Positions 18,207-25,755 of a stretch of DNA of 46,828 nucleotides are shown here, one piece after another. This stretch comes from Bacteroidaceae bacterium (GTDB taxonomy: Bacteria > Bacteroidota > Bacteroidia > Bacteroidales > Bacteroidaceae): contig JAFZDY010000013.1 in the NCBI GenBank assembly GCA_017560945.1, positions 1 through 46,828 of the forward strand. Reading direction: 5' to 3'. Position 1 is the stretch's first letter. Every line of letters begins with the position of its first letter. The notes below the pieces were generated by a model that saw only the letters and a list, made by a program, of their open reading frames with translations, was not told the origin of the DNA and ran no database searches. The position numbers and the translations under genes are program-made.

Positions 18207-18264
18207 ACAACTACCCTCCCCCTCCTGCCCCTCCATCCATAGAGGAAGGGGGAGGTTCTTTCCT
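18207..18264. repeat. C-rich hairpin element abutting the ribE stop codon
   Basis: The element begins immediately after the ribE stop (minus strand) and contains the inverted repeat CCTCCCCCTTCC...GGAGGGG. A related element with the same start and end sequences lies at 46636-46688, directly after the stop codon of the terminal partial gene. It may act as a transcription terminator. Confidence 0.6.
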
Positions 18265-18864
18265 TTAGTACTGATTGATTCGACTGATGTATTTTCCTAT
18301 GATGTCGAACTCGATGTTCACACGGCTTCCCACCTTAAAGGAGTGGAAGTTGGTGTGTTCGTAGGTATAAGGTATGATGGCCACCTGGAAGGTATCATCC
18401 GTAGGATTGCACACCGTCAGGCTCACACCATTCACCGTCACCGAGCCCTTGTCCACGGTAAGATATCCGCGACGAGCCATCTCTCGGTCAAATGTATATT
18501 TGAATGTGAAGTACCAACTTCCCTCGGCATCGTCGATGGCAATGCATTCAGCCGTCTGATCCACATGTCCTTGTACGATGTGTCCGTCCAATCGGCCGTT
18601 CATCATCATCGAGCGCTCTACGTTCACCTCGTCGCCTACGTGCAGAAGTCCGAGGTTCGAGCGTTCAATAGTCTCCTTCATTGCCGTCACCGTGTAGGTA
18701 CCATTCTCTATTTTTACCACCGTCAGGCACACACCGTTGTGCGCCACACTTTGGTCAATCTTCAGTTCGTCAACGAACGAACACTTCATCGTCAGGTGCA
18801 GATTCTCCTGCTCCTTTACAAGGGCCACCACGGTAGCCGTTTCTTCTACTATTCCTGAAAACAT
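18265..18864 (-). CDS. ribE: Riboflavin synthase alpha subunit
   Basis: It joins two molecules of 6,7-dimethyl-8-ribityllumazine to give riboflavin. The 199 residues are two tandem lumazine-binding barrels. The first starts MFSGIVEETATVV and contains HNGVCLTV. The second contains VNGVSLTVCNP and ends with a helical segment (KVGSRVNIEFDIIGKYISRINQY region) used for trimerisation. DGHIVQGHVD is the typical inter-repeat motif. A TATCTTTG box at 18893-18900 gives a short leader. No FMN riboswitch is seen upstream. Confidence 0.96.
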   Translation of the reverse strand: MFSGIVEETATVVALVKEQENLHLTMKCSFVDELKIDQSVAHNGVCLTVVKIENGTYTVTAMKETIERSNLGLLHVGDEVNVERSMMMNGRLDGHIVQGHVDQTAECIAIDDAEGSWYFTFKYTFDREMARRGYLTVDKGSVTVNGVSLTVCNPTDDTFQVAIIPYTYEHTNFHSFKVGSRVNIEFDIIGKYISRINQY

Positions 18865-18892
18865 AGTTTATCTTCCAATTTATTATATGCGG

Positions 18893-18900
18893 CAAAGATA
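18893..18900 (-). promoter_or_regulatory. Promoter -7 box of ribE
   Basis: TATCTTTG on the minus strand predicts a start near 18886, 22 nt before the ATG. Confidence 0.6.
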
Positions 18901-18948
18901 GTCAATAATTACCAATCCTCCACCTTTGCCCGAATCTTTTCTACTCTT

Positions 18949-19647
18949 TTATCCTTTCAACGTTTCCCAAAGTTCCTTTACTCCCTCGGATGCACCCTTG
19001 CGTATGGTGTGAATGCGTCGGTTGGCGTTCACCTGCACCTCGTTAGGGTCTATAAGGAATACCTCGGCACCAGGCGAAGCATAGTGAAGCAACCCTGCCG
19101 CGGGATATACGTTGAGCGATGTGCCAATGATGACCAGTATGTCAGCCTCCTTCACATAATCAATCGCCACCTCTATGGCCGGTACCGCCTCGCCAAACCA
19201 CACGATGAATGGGCGTAGTTGTGTACCATCCTTTGCCAGGTCGCCTATCTTCACCTCCCACTCCTCGGGCTTCAGTTCGCGGATAAAGTTGGGGTTGTTG
19301 GGCTCACGGCTCGATGTCACCTTCGTCAATTCCCCATGCAGATGTATGACGTGTGAACTACCTGCCCGTTCGTGCAGATTGTCCACGTTTTGGGTAATCA
19401 CGGTGATGTCGAACTCCCTTTCCATTTCTGCCAACAGACGATGTCCTTGGTTAGGCTCAACCTCCTGCAATTGCCGGCGACGTTCGTTATAGAATCGTGT
19501 CACCAATTCAGGGTCACGAGCATATCCCTCGGGAGTAGCTACCGCCTCCACAGGATATTTTTCCCAAAGTCCGCCCGCATCGCGAAACGTACTGATGCCA
19601 CTTTCGGCACTCATGCCTGCTCCTGAAAGTACAACTAATCTCTTCAT
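18949..19647 (-). CDS. cobB: Sirtuin-type NAD-dependent protein deacylase without zinc site
   Basis: It removes acyl groups from lysines using NAD+. In the 232 residues: GAGMSAESGI (9-18, NAD binding), FYNERRRQL with Y53 and R56 at the positions that select succinyl/malonyl groups in SIRT5 and E. coli CobB, TQNVDNLH (85-92) and HLHGE with the catalytic His104. The zinc-binding Cys-x-x-Cys pairs that should follow near 110-135 are absent, and the whole protein contains no cysteine. From memory, Bacteroidales relatives share this, so it is probably a lineage trait rather than a defect. It is divergent from the DUF6078 gene. Confidence 0.9.
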   Translation of the reverse strand: MKRLVVLSGAGMSAESGISTFRDAGGLWEKYPVEAVATPEGYARDPELVTRFYNERRRQLQEVEPNQGHRLLAEMEREFDITVITQNVDNLHERAGSSHVIHLHGELTKVTSSREPNNPNFIRELKPEEWEVKIGDLAKDGTQLRPFIVWFGEAVPAIEVAIDYVKEADILVIIGTSLNVYPAAGLLHYASPGAEVFLIDPNEVQVNANRRIHTIRKGASEGVKELWETLKG

Positions 19648-19670
19648 GGCTCATTGTCTGTTAGTTTTGA

Positions 19671-19678
19671 CAAAGGTA
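19671..19678 (-). promoter_or_regulatory. Promoter -7 box of the sirtuin gene
   Basis: TACCTTTG on the minus strand, with TGTG 20 nt upstream as a poor -33 box. It predicts a start near 19664. Confidence 0.6.
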
Positions 19679-19717
19679 ATAAAATCTATTGGATAAATCA
19701 CATTCGTGGCCAAAAAG

Positions 19718-19749
19718 TTTGCATTCGACTCAAAAATATTGTATCTTTG
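19718..19749 (+). promoter_or_regulatory. Promoter of the DUF6078 gene
   Basis: TTTG (19718-19721), 20 nt, then TATCTTTG (19742-19749). This is a full consensus match, predicting a start near 19756 and a leader of about 29 nt. Confidence 0.85.
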
Positions 19750-19784
19750 TAGAGGTTAACTTAATATCTAAATACATAATATTT

Positions 19785-20201
19785 ATGAACGAAAAAATTA
19801 CAATTCCCTACCAGTACAAGCTTTGCATTGCCAGTGAATGCCCCATGGCCTCCACCTGTTTGCGACAAGTAGCCTTCAAATTGGCCAATGAATTAGCATT
19901 GAACATCTTCAATCCTCGTGCGCTCGACACATCAGGCGGGTGCAAACATTATGTCAAGTCAGAGAAGGTGCTGTATGCCAAGGGGTTCAAGGGAGTGATG
20001 GACAAACTTCCCTTCAAAGTGCACGACCGAGCAGCTACCTACCTGATGGCAGCATTCAGCGAGCGAACCTACTATCGTATCCGCAAGGGCGAACGTCTGC
20101 TTTCACCCGATGAGCAAATCATTGTGCGCAACATCATTACCCGCGTGGGTTACACCGAGCCATGGGAGTTCGATGCTTATGTCGAGGATTTCCTCTGGTA
20201 A
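19785..20201 (+). CDS. DUF6078-family small protein
   Basis: A 138-residue cytoplasmic protein of unknown function, resembling the Bacteroidales family DUF6078. Four cysteines (14, 19, 25, 53) sit in the N-terminal third and could bind a metal. The C-terminal part contains RTYYRIRKGERLLSPDEQ, which looks like the recognition helix of a Cro/Xre-like HTH. Start at 19785 rather than 19689, because the consensus promoter puts transcription start near 19756. It is monocistronic and ends in a strong terminator. A regulatory role is a guess. Confidence 0.75.
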   Translation: MNEKITIPYQYKLCIASECPMASTCLRQVAFKLANELALNIFNPRALDTSGGCKHYVKSEKVLYAKGFKGVMDKLPFKVHDRAATYLMAAFSERTYYRIRKGERLLSPDEQIIVRNIITRVGYTEPWEFDAYVEDFLW

Positions 20202-20252
20202 AAGCCTCCCACCCCATGTCGATTGTGACTTAACAATTGATTCTTTACATTT

Positions 20253-20302
20253 AAAGGACATAAGGGACGACGTTTTCGCTCTCCTTATGTCCTTTCTTTA
20301 TT
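20253..20302 (+). terminator. Terminator of the DUF6078 gene
   Basis: A perfect 13-bp stem pairs AAAGGACATAAGG (20253-20265) with 20283-20295, with a 17-nt loop. CTTTATTT follows on the plus strand. Confidence 0.85.
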
Positions 20303-20324
20303 TAATAGAACCCCCATGAAATCA

Positions 20325-20410
20325 CTGCCAAAGTACTTTGGCAGACCTCTGCCACCATGGAGGCAGTACACTGTCATAAGCAAGGCAGCGAACTGCCAGC
20401 ACCGAGGCAG
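20325..20410. repeat. Array of four CTGCC/GGCAG hairpins
   Basis: Four inverted repeats with the same arms CTGCC...GGCAG (third copy CTGTC) lie at 20325-20344, 20349-20366, 20371-20388 and 20393-20410. Each pair is separated by exactly 4 nt. Loops are 10, 8, 8 and 8 nt and differ in sequence. The first unit is a perfect 20-bp palindrome. They sit between convergent genes (DUF6078 and the TlpA-like operon). Confidence 0.9.
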
Positions 20411-20498
20411 TATCATAAAGTCCGTACCTTTAAGTCCTTCATCTATATACTTTGTCGCTTAAAGTCCTATAGTAAGGTGGTTCTTTGTTACTTTCCTC

Positions 20499-21698
20499 TT
20501 ATGGACGATGCTCGGCAATAGTCTTTTCTATAAATTTAAATAGGGAACCTTTGCCGTAACCTATTTGCGAGGATATCACTTTACCCTCTGGTGAAACAAG
20601 GAAGTAATGTGGGATGGTTCGTATATCGAAGCGGGCAAAGATTCCATTGTCCTTCTGTAGGTCGTTCCAATTGTTCCACGTAAGATTGTGTTTGGCAGAG
20701 GCTTCCTTCCAAATGTGTTCCCCATCTTCGCTGATGCTTACAACCTCCAACTTATCCTTCATGCTTTCCGAAATTTCTTTCAATTCAGGGAAACTTTGTA
20801 TGCAGGGGAAACAACCACTACTCCAAAAGTCGATGAGGATGTATTTTCCCTTCAGGTCTTGCAAGCGATGAGTATTTCCTGACACATCCTTCAACTCAAT
20901 GTCTGGCACAATGTCGCCAATTAGAACCAATTGAGGAGGAAATAAGTTTGTTCGGATGGCTTGTCCGAAATATGTTCTTTTCAATCTGTCGTCCATGCGT
21001 TCGTATAGGCGTACACCTTTGGCTTGAGCCAATGAATCGTTTAAAAGTTTAGCTTTACGCGAAATAGGATACAATCGCTTAACCCATGCTTCATCAGGTA
21101 TCATCGTCTCAAGCAGAGCCTCTTCCTTTTGAGCTTTCTCCGTGTAAAGGGTGTTCTGTAATTTTTGTAACTCATCGATACGGGTCGTGACTCGATTATT
21201 TTCTTCTTCGGAGCGTTCACCATTGTTAAACGCTTCTATCATAGTATAAAGTTCTGTTTTATACTGATGAAGTTTGCTATCCTCGGCCTTTGTAGCTTCG
21301 CAGAAAATGTTTTCGCTCTTCTGTACCTTTTCGTTGCTCTTGATATTCCAACCCGAATAATCCAATCCATTACCTGAAATACGAATCCTTGTTCCTGGCT
21401 CAATCCACAAGAAATCGGACGTTTTCAATCCAATGCTATAGATACAGATACTGGCCGTGTGTAAACCTTGGAGGTTAGTCTTTATATCAAAGCGGAACTT
21501 GCCATTTATCAAGGTGTCCGTGGCTACACGATTTCCTACGTTTCCGTCCCATTCATATAGTTCCAATATTATACTATCTGGTACATTGGTCAACTTTCCT
21601 TCAATCACTATGTTCTCTTCCTGTGAGGATGTGGTACACGATGCAATCCCCATGGTCAAGGCAATTGCCACCATCAATAAACTTTTCATTCTCATCAT
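20499..21698 (-). CDS. TlpA-like thioredoxin-fold lipoprotein (distal)
   Basis: A predicted 399-residue envelope lipoprotein: signal peptide with lipobox GIASC, an N-terminal DUF4369-like beta domain (VIEGKLTNVPDSIILELYEW onward), a coiled helical middle (about 120-220), and a C-terminal TlpA/AhpC-TSA thioredoxin domain with CFPC in FWSSGCFPCIQSFPE and a cis-Pro at TIPHYF. Such proteins usually reduce or oxidise disulfides in the periplasm. The start at 21698 is chosen because the DNA there matches that of the upstream paralogue around its start; an in-frame ATG at 21752 lies in a 21-bp repeat. It is the last gene of the five-gene operon. Confidence 0.85.
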   Translation of the reverse strand: MMRMKSLLMVAIALTMGIASCTTSSQEENIVIEGKLTNVPDSIILELYEWDGNVGNRVATDTLINGKFRFDIKTNLQGLHTASICIYSIGLKTSDFLWIEPGTRIRISGNGLDYSGWNIKSNEKVQKSENIFCEATKAEDSKLHQYKTELYTMIEAFNNGERSEEENNRVTTRIDELQKLQNTLYTEKAQKEEALLETMIPDEAWVKRLYPISRKAKLLNDSLAQAKGVRLYERMDDRLKRTYFGQAIRTNLFPPQLVLIGDIVPDIELKDVSGNTHRLQDLKGKYILIDFWSSGCFPCIQSFPELKEISESMKDKLEVVSISEDGEHIWKEASAKHNLTWNNWNDLQKDNGIFARFDIRTIPHYFLVSPEGKVISSQIGYGKGSLFKFIEKTIAEHRP

Positions 21699-21737
21699 AT
21701 CATTGTTTTTAAGTTTCATATTATTGTTTCTAAGTTT
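21696..21737. repeat. Tandem 21-bp leader repeat before the distal TlpA gene
   Basis: Units 21696-21716 and 21717-21737 (minus-strand sense AAACTTARAAACAATRATAT plus G) run directly into the start codon. A third copy at 23320-23340 precedes the other TlpA-like gene (20 of 21 bases match 21717-21737 or nearly so). Confidence 0.85.
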
Positions 21738-21804
21738 TAATTTGTTCGTCATTAGTCACTGAAATCCTAGTATTACTAAACATACTCTTTATATCGAACT
21801 TACA

Positions 21805-23322
21805 TTATTCAGATTTGTTTTCTAACCATTGTTTTATGCATTCTTCTGTGATATGATTGCTCGGTCGCATCATTGTACCATAGTTCACAATCACTCCTTC
21901 CCGATTTATGATGAAGTAGTAGGGGAAAGAGTTTACATTGAGTTGGTTGTAAAGTTTGTGATGCTCATTATTGTTAGGACAGTCAATGGTCAATACATGT
22001 TCAATGCCAGGTATATACATTTCATAAGCATCTAAAATTTTCTTCACCAACTCCTTGTTTTTATTGTCACAGATGGAGATGAAAGCAACATCTTCTATGG
22101 GGAATTTCTGACGAAGTTCTTTTAGAGGTTTCATCTCATCCATACATGGCGGGCATCCTGGATTCCAAAAATCTATATAAATCATCTTTCCCCGATGACT
22201 ATTTAGAAGATTATAGAAACACTCCATGTAAGGCATGGATTTAAGTGCTTTCACTCCGTCTTGATTGTTTCCGTACAAGATGTAGTCGGATACAGGTTTG
22301 GGATTTTCTTGGTAATTCTTTTTTGATTGTTGAAGTTGTAAAACGGTATTACGCAGATAAGGCGACTTAACGTATTGATTAAAAATTTCTTTATGCTGAT
22401 TGAAATAGGTGGTATCATTCAGTTCATAAAGGGAAAGAACCAAACTTTGGATATATAGGTAAGGCATGGCATGAGTATCTTTCATGGGACCAAAGATATC
22501 GTCCATGGTTACAGTTTGGTCGTGATCTTGAAAACGTTTGTTGATACAGAATAGATATGAATATAACTCTTTCGACAAACGGAAGTGAGCATTGGTAATC
22601 ACTCGGTTGTCCAACAATAAGGAGGCGTCACCAAGTCGGTCAGCATAACAATTAAAATCAAATCCTTCTATTTTATAATTTCTGCAATAAACCGCATTTT
22701 TGAACAAGGCTGTATAATAATCAGCTTTTATCAGTTGACTGATGTATTCTTTTACTTTTTCGTTCGGTTGGTATTTAGTGACATACTCATCGTATCGGTG
22801 TAGCCTTTCTTGATACTCTTGTTCCATCAGTTGTTCGAATTCTTTATTGGTCTTGAATTCTTTCCAAATCCTGTAATCTTGCATGTAGTATCCACCATCA
22901 ATAAAGAGAGTGAACAGTTGGTTGAATTCTGCTCCATTTCCATTGATAACAGGATTTAGTAAGTCTTTAAAGTCTATTTCCAAATAAATGCTATCGCCAG
23001 GTTGCACATACAAATGTTCTATATAAGGATTGATGGCCACTTCACACATTTGGGAATGAAGCTGAAATTGGAAATAGAAATTATTATCCGAATTGATGAG
23101 GGAAGTATAAGATATCTGCCCCTCTTCAAAGAATGGAAGTTCAAGAACGATGTCATTGATATGTGGATACAAGTCACGATTCTTTATGTGCCCAGAGATA
23201 AAAACTTCACCTTGCATAGAAACTTCCTCTGTAATAGTATTCTCGTGCTTGCATCCGTATAGTAACAGAATTGTTTGAATGATTGTTAGTGTTACCATCA
23301 ATAAACTTTTCTTTTTCATCAT
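21805..23322 (-). CDS. TlpA-like thioredoxin-fold lipoprotein (proximal)
   Basis: A 505-residue predicted lipoprotein (signal MMKKKSLLMVTLTIIQTILL, then lipobox LLYGC). The long N-terminal region (about 30-370) is beta-rich then helical, without a confident domain call. The C-terminal thioredoxin fold has CPPC in DFWNPGCPPCMDEMKP and the cis-Pro region NSFPYYFI. It is longer and less similar to its neighbour than expected for a recent duplicate, yet the two share their start-region DNA. It lies 97 bp after the permease gene in the same operon. Probably a periplasmic thiol-disulfide exchange protein. Confidence 0.83.
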   Translation of the reverse strand: MMKKKSLLMVTLTIIQTILLLYGCKHENTITEEVSMQGEVFISGHIKNRDLYPHINDIVLELPFFEEGQISYTSLINSDNNFYFQFQLHSQMCEVAINPYIEHLYVQPGDSIYLEIDFKDLLNPVINGNGAEFNQLFTLFIDGGYYMQDYRIWKEFKTNKEFEQLMEQEYQERLHRYDEYVTKYQPNEKVKEYISQLIKADYYTALFKNAVYCRNYKIEGFDFNCYADRLGDASLLLDNRVITNAHFRLSKELYSYLFCINKRFQDHDQTVTMDDIFGPMKDTHAMPYLYIQSLVLSLYELNDTTYFNQHKEIFNQYVKSPYLRNTVLQLQQSKKNYQENPKPVSDYILYGNNQDGVKALKSMPYMECFYNLLNSHRGKMIYIDFWNPGCPPCMDEMKPLKELRQKFPIEDVAFISICDNKNKELVKKILDAYEMYIPGIEHVLTIDCPNNNEHHKLYNQLNVNSFPYYFIINREGVIVNYGTMMRPSNHITEECIKQWLENKSE

Positions 23323-23360
23323 ATTATTGTTTTTAAGTTATTCCATCTCTTAAACGTATA

Positions 23361-23393
23361 AACGCGGATGACGTGGATAAAATATTTAATTCT
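23361..23393. repeat. Half copy of the CACGGAT-type repeat
   Basis: AACGCGGATGACGTGGATAA, followed by an A/T-rich tail ending TATTTAATTCT, resembles 44801-44834. It lies in the gap between the permease and the proximal TlpA gene. Confidence 0.6.
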
Positions 23394-23419
23394 TTAATTA
23401 TTCATTTTTAATTTGCTTG

Positions 23420-25747
23420 TCACTCTATTTCATCTGCAGGACGAACCTTTGCGGTGCGCCATACGCGCCAACTGATGCAAAGTGCCACGAGCAGGGCTAC
23501 TATAAGGAAGATGGCGGGACAAAGCCAAAGAGGAATATCTACTTGATGAATGTATCCCTCCAACCACGGTTTTACACAGATGTATGCAATGGGAAATCCT
23601 ACAAGGGCAGAGGCAATGAGTACCACCAATTGTTCACCAAAGAAGAGGCGAAGTATGTCACCCACCGTAGCACCATATACCTTGCGTACGGCAATCTCCT
23701 TGCGACGTTGCTCACAACTGATGGTTATCAGTGAATACACACCGAACAGAGCGATGAGTACACACACACCAGTCATCACATAGAACAAGTCGAGCATGGT
23801 GTCTTCGGAGTGTAGAAGACGATTGAATTCTTCTTCAACATTTACAAGTCGCCACATATCTGATTTAGCATGGATACTTTCCAAGTGACTAATGATAGAG
23901 TCCTGTAGAGTCGACCATGACCCTGGTAGATAACTGAAACTGATTACATTCAATCTGTCCGTTACATCTCTCTCTGCTCGTGTAGTGTAAATCACTGGTT
24001 CTTGTGGAACGATGAGCGACTTGGCACTGGTATTGCGTATCACACCCACTATGCGATGATTTATCATTGGACGTTGTTGCAATATAGTATCTATTGGGTT
24101 ATTGAGGTTGAAGAACTTCACGGCCGACTCGTTCAGCATTGCTACATCCTTCTCATGGTCTTCCATCCATCGACCAGCCAATAGTTCAAGTCCCCAAAAA
24201 TCTGCTTCGTCGCGAGTGATTCGTTTAATAGAACATTCTACCATATTGTTGTTTTCGTCTACACCTATGCTTCTATAATTGGCATAATCGACACCATTGT
24301 ACTCAGGCTTCACATCTATTACATCGGGATGACTACGCAAGTAGGGCGTCAGATTTTTCGAGATTCTCTGATGACCCACAAACGTCGCACGATTTTCATA
24401 GGTATAGCCTGCTACCGAATGGGTGCGCAAATTATGAAGTTGTAGGATGATGACCGATGTAAAGAATATCAATCCCATGCATACTGCCAATTGTAACCAT
24501 TGGCTGAAGGGACGGAACAGATTGCGATGAATGGTGACCATTTCTTTGTGAAGAGTTTCGTTCAACGATTGTCGTTGTACCCACCAAGTGACACCTAACA
24601 ACAGGGGCATTGTACCCAATGCTACGACCAACATATAGATTCCCATCTCGGAGAAGAAGAAAGAGGTCTCTTCCTCAATATAGGTAATCTCTTTGAAGGT
24701 GGGAAGAATCGATTCGACTAACATAACTCCTAAAATACATGCGACACTGAGCAAGATAATGAATTCTGTCACGAGTAATGTCAACAACTGAGCACTTGAT
24801 GAACCACATACCAATCTCAAAGCCAATTCCCTTGCTCGCATACGGATGCGTATGGTATATAATGAAAGGTAGTTGAATACCGCACATATCACTACCAACA
24901 ATCCCAAGAGTGCAAAGATACGGATATGTTTGCTTTTGACAAGAGTTTTGGTTGAGATTACATATTCCGAACGATAGTCACTCAAGTTCACTACCTTTGT
25001 TCTCGGATATTCCATAGGTTGAACCTTGTTTATCAATGCCGAAACTGTATCTGCATTAGCCATAGGGTGCAGACGCATCACGGTATAGATGTCTTCCAAA
25101 AATTGATATTTCTCACGATGCGATATTTCATCGGCCTTGAATGCAACCAAGCAATCGTAAGGGAAAATGGTGTGATTTCCCCAGCCCTTCACCACGGCTA
25201 CTACGGTAGAAACTCGATTTTCCCACATACCTTCCCTATCGTATTCTGATAGGAATGATTTCAATTGTACTTCACGTCCTATACAATTGATGGTTCCAAA
25301 GAGTTTTTGTGCCGTCTTTTCAGTTAGCACCACACTCGTATCATCGGGAAACATCTGAGGATAACTTCCTGCAATCAATTCAGGTTGGAATACAGAAAGG
25401 AACCGTGAATCTACAAAGCAAGCCCCAACTGTGACCTCATTGGCTCGTATATTTGTACTACGAAAAGTAGTTGCCATTTCCACTTGTGGAATCTTATCCA
25501 TAGCCAAATGTCCTGCGCGAAATGGGCTTGTCACGTTAGATGTCGCCCACTGGTCTCTCGAAGTCACTTGTATGTACAAGTCATCAGCATCGGGGTGAAA
25601 AGCGTCATACGTCGTCTCGTACCTCCACCATAGTGAGGAAAGGGCAAAGCAAGTGAAACCTATGGCCAAACCAACGAGGCTCAGCAATGTCTGCAATTTG
25701 TACTTCAGTAACTGCCGTATGGCAAGTTTTAGGTTGTGAATAATCAT
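23420..25747 (-). CDS. FtsX/MacB-type ABC transporter permease
   Basis: A 775-residue inner-membrane protein with two FtsX-type permease blocks. An N-terminal TM (LLSLVGLAIGFTCFALSSLWW) precedes a large periplasmic MacB-like domain, then TMs around 285-390, a second TM (near LAVCMGLIFFTSVIIL) with another periplasmic domain, and three C-terminal TMs (DLFYVMTGVCVLIALFGVYS, LIASALVGFPIAYICV, LWLCPAIFLIVALLVAL). This type works mechanically across the envelope rather than moving solutes through the membrane. No ATPase gene is adjacent. The start at 25747 (MIIHNLKLAIRQLL) fits the family and clears the upstream stop by 8 bp. Confidence 0.88.
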   Translation of the reverse strand: MIIHNLKLAIRQLLKYKLQTLLSLVGLAIGFTCFALSSLWWRYETTYDAFHPDADDLYIQVTSRDQWATSNVTSPFRAGHLAMDKIPQVEMATTFRSTNIRANEVTVGACFVDSRFLSVFQPELIAGSYPQMFPDDTSVVLTEKTAQKLFGTINCIGREVQLKSFLSEYDREGMWENRVSTVVAVVKGWGNHTIFPYDCLVAFKADEISHREKYQFLEDIYTVMRLHPMANADTVSALINKVQPMEYPRTKVVNLSDYRSEYVISTKTLVKSKHIRIFALLGLLVVICAVFNYLSLYTIRIRMRARELALRLVCGSSSAQLLTLLVTEFIILLSVACILGVMLVESILPTFKEITYIEEETSFFFSEMGIYMLVVALGTMPLLLGVTWWVQRQSLNETLHKEMVTIHRNLFRPFSQWLQLAVCMGLIFFTSVIILQLHNLRTHSVAGYTYENRATFVGHQRISKNLTPYLRSHPDVIDVKPEYNGVDYANYRSIGVDENNNMVECSIKRITRDEADFWGLELLAGRWMEDHEKDVAMLNESAVKFFNLNNPIDTILQQRPMINHRIVGVIRNTSAKSLIVPQEPVIYTTRAERDVTDRLNVISFSYLPGSWSTLQDSIISHLESIHAKSDMWRLVNVEEEFNRLLHSEDTMLDLFYVMTGVCVLIALFGVYSLITISCEQRRKEIAVRKVYGATVGDILRLFFGEQLVVLIASALVGFPIAYICVKPWLEGYIHQVDIPLWLCPAIFLIVALLVALCISWRVWRTAKVRPADEIE

Positions 25748-25755
25748 ATTTATAT

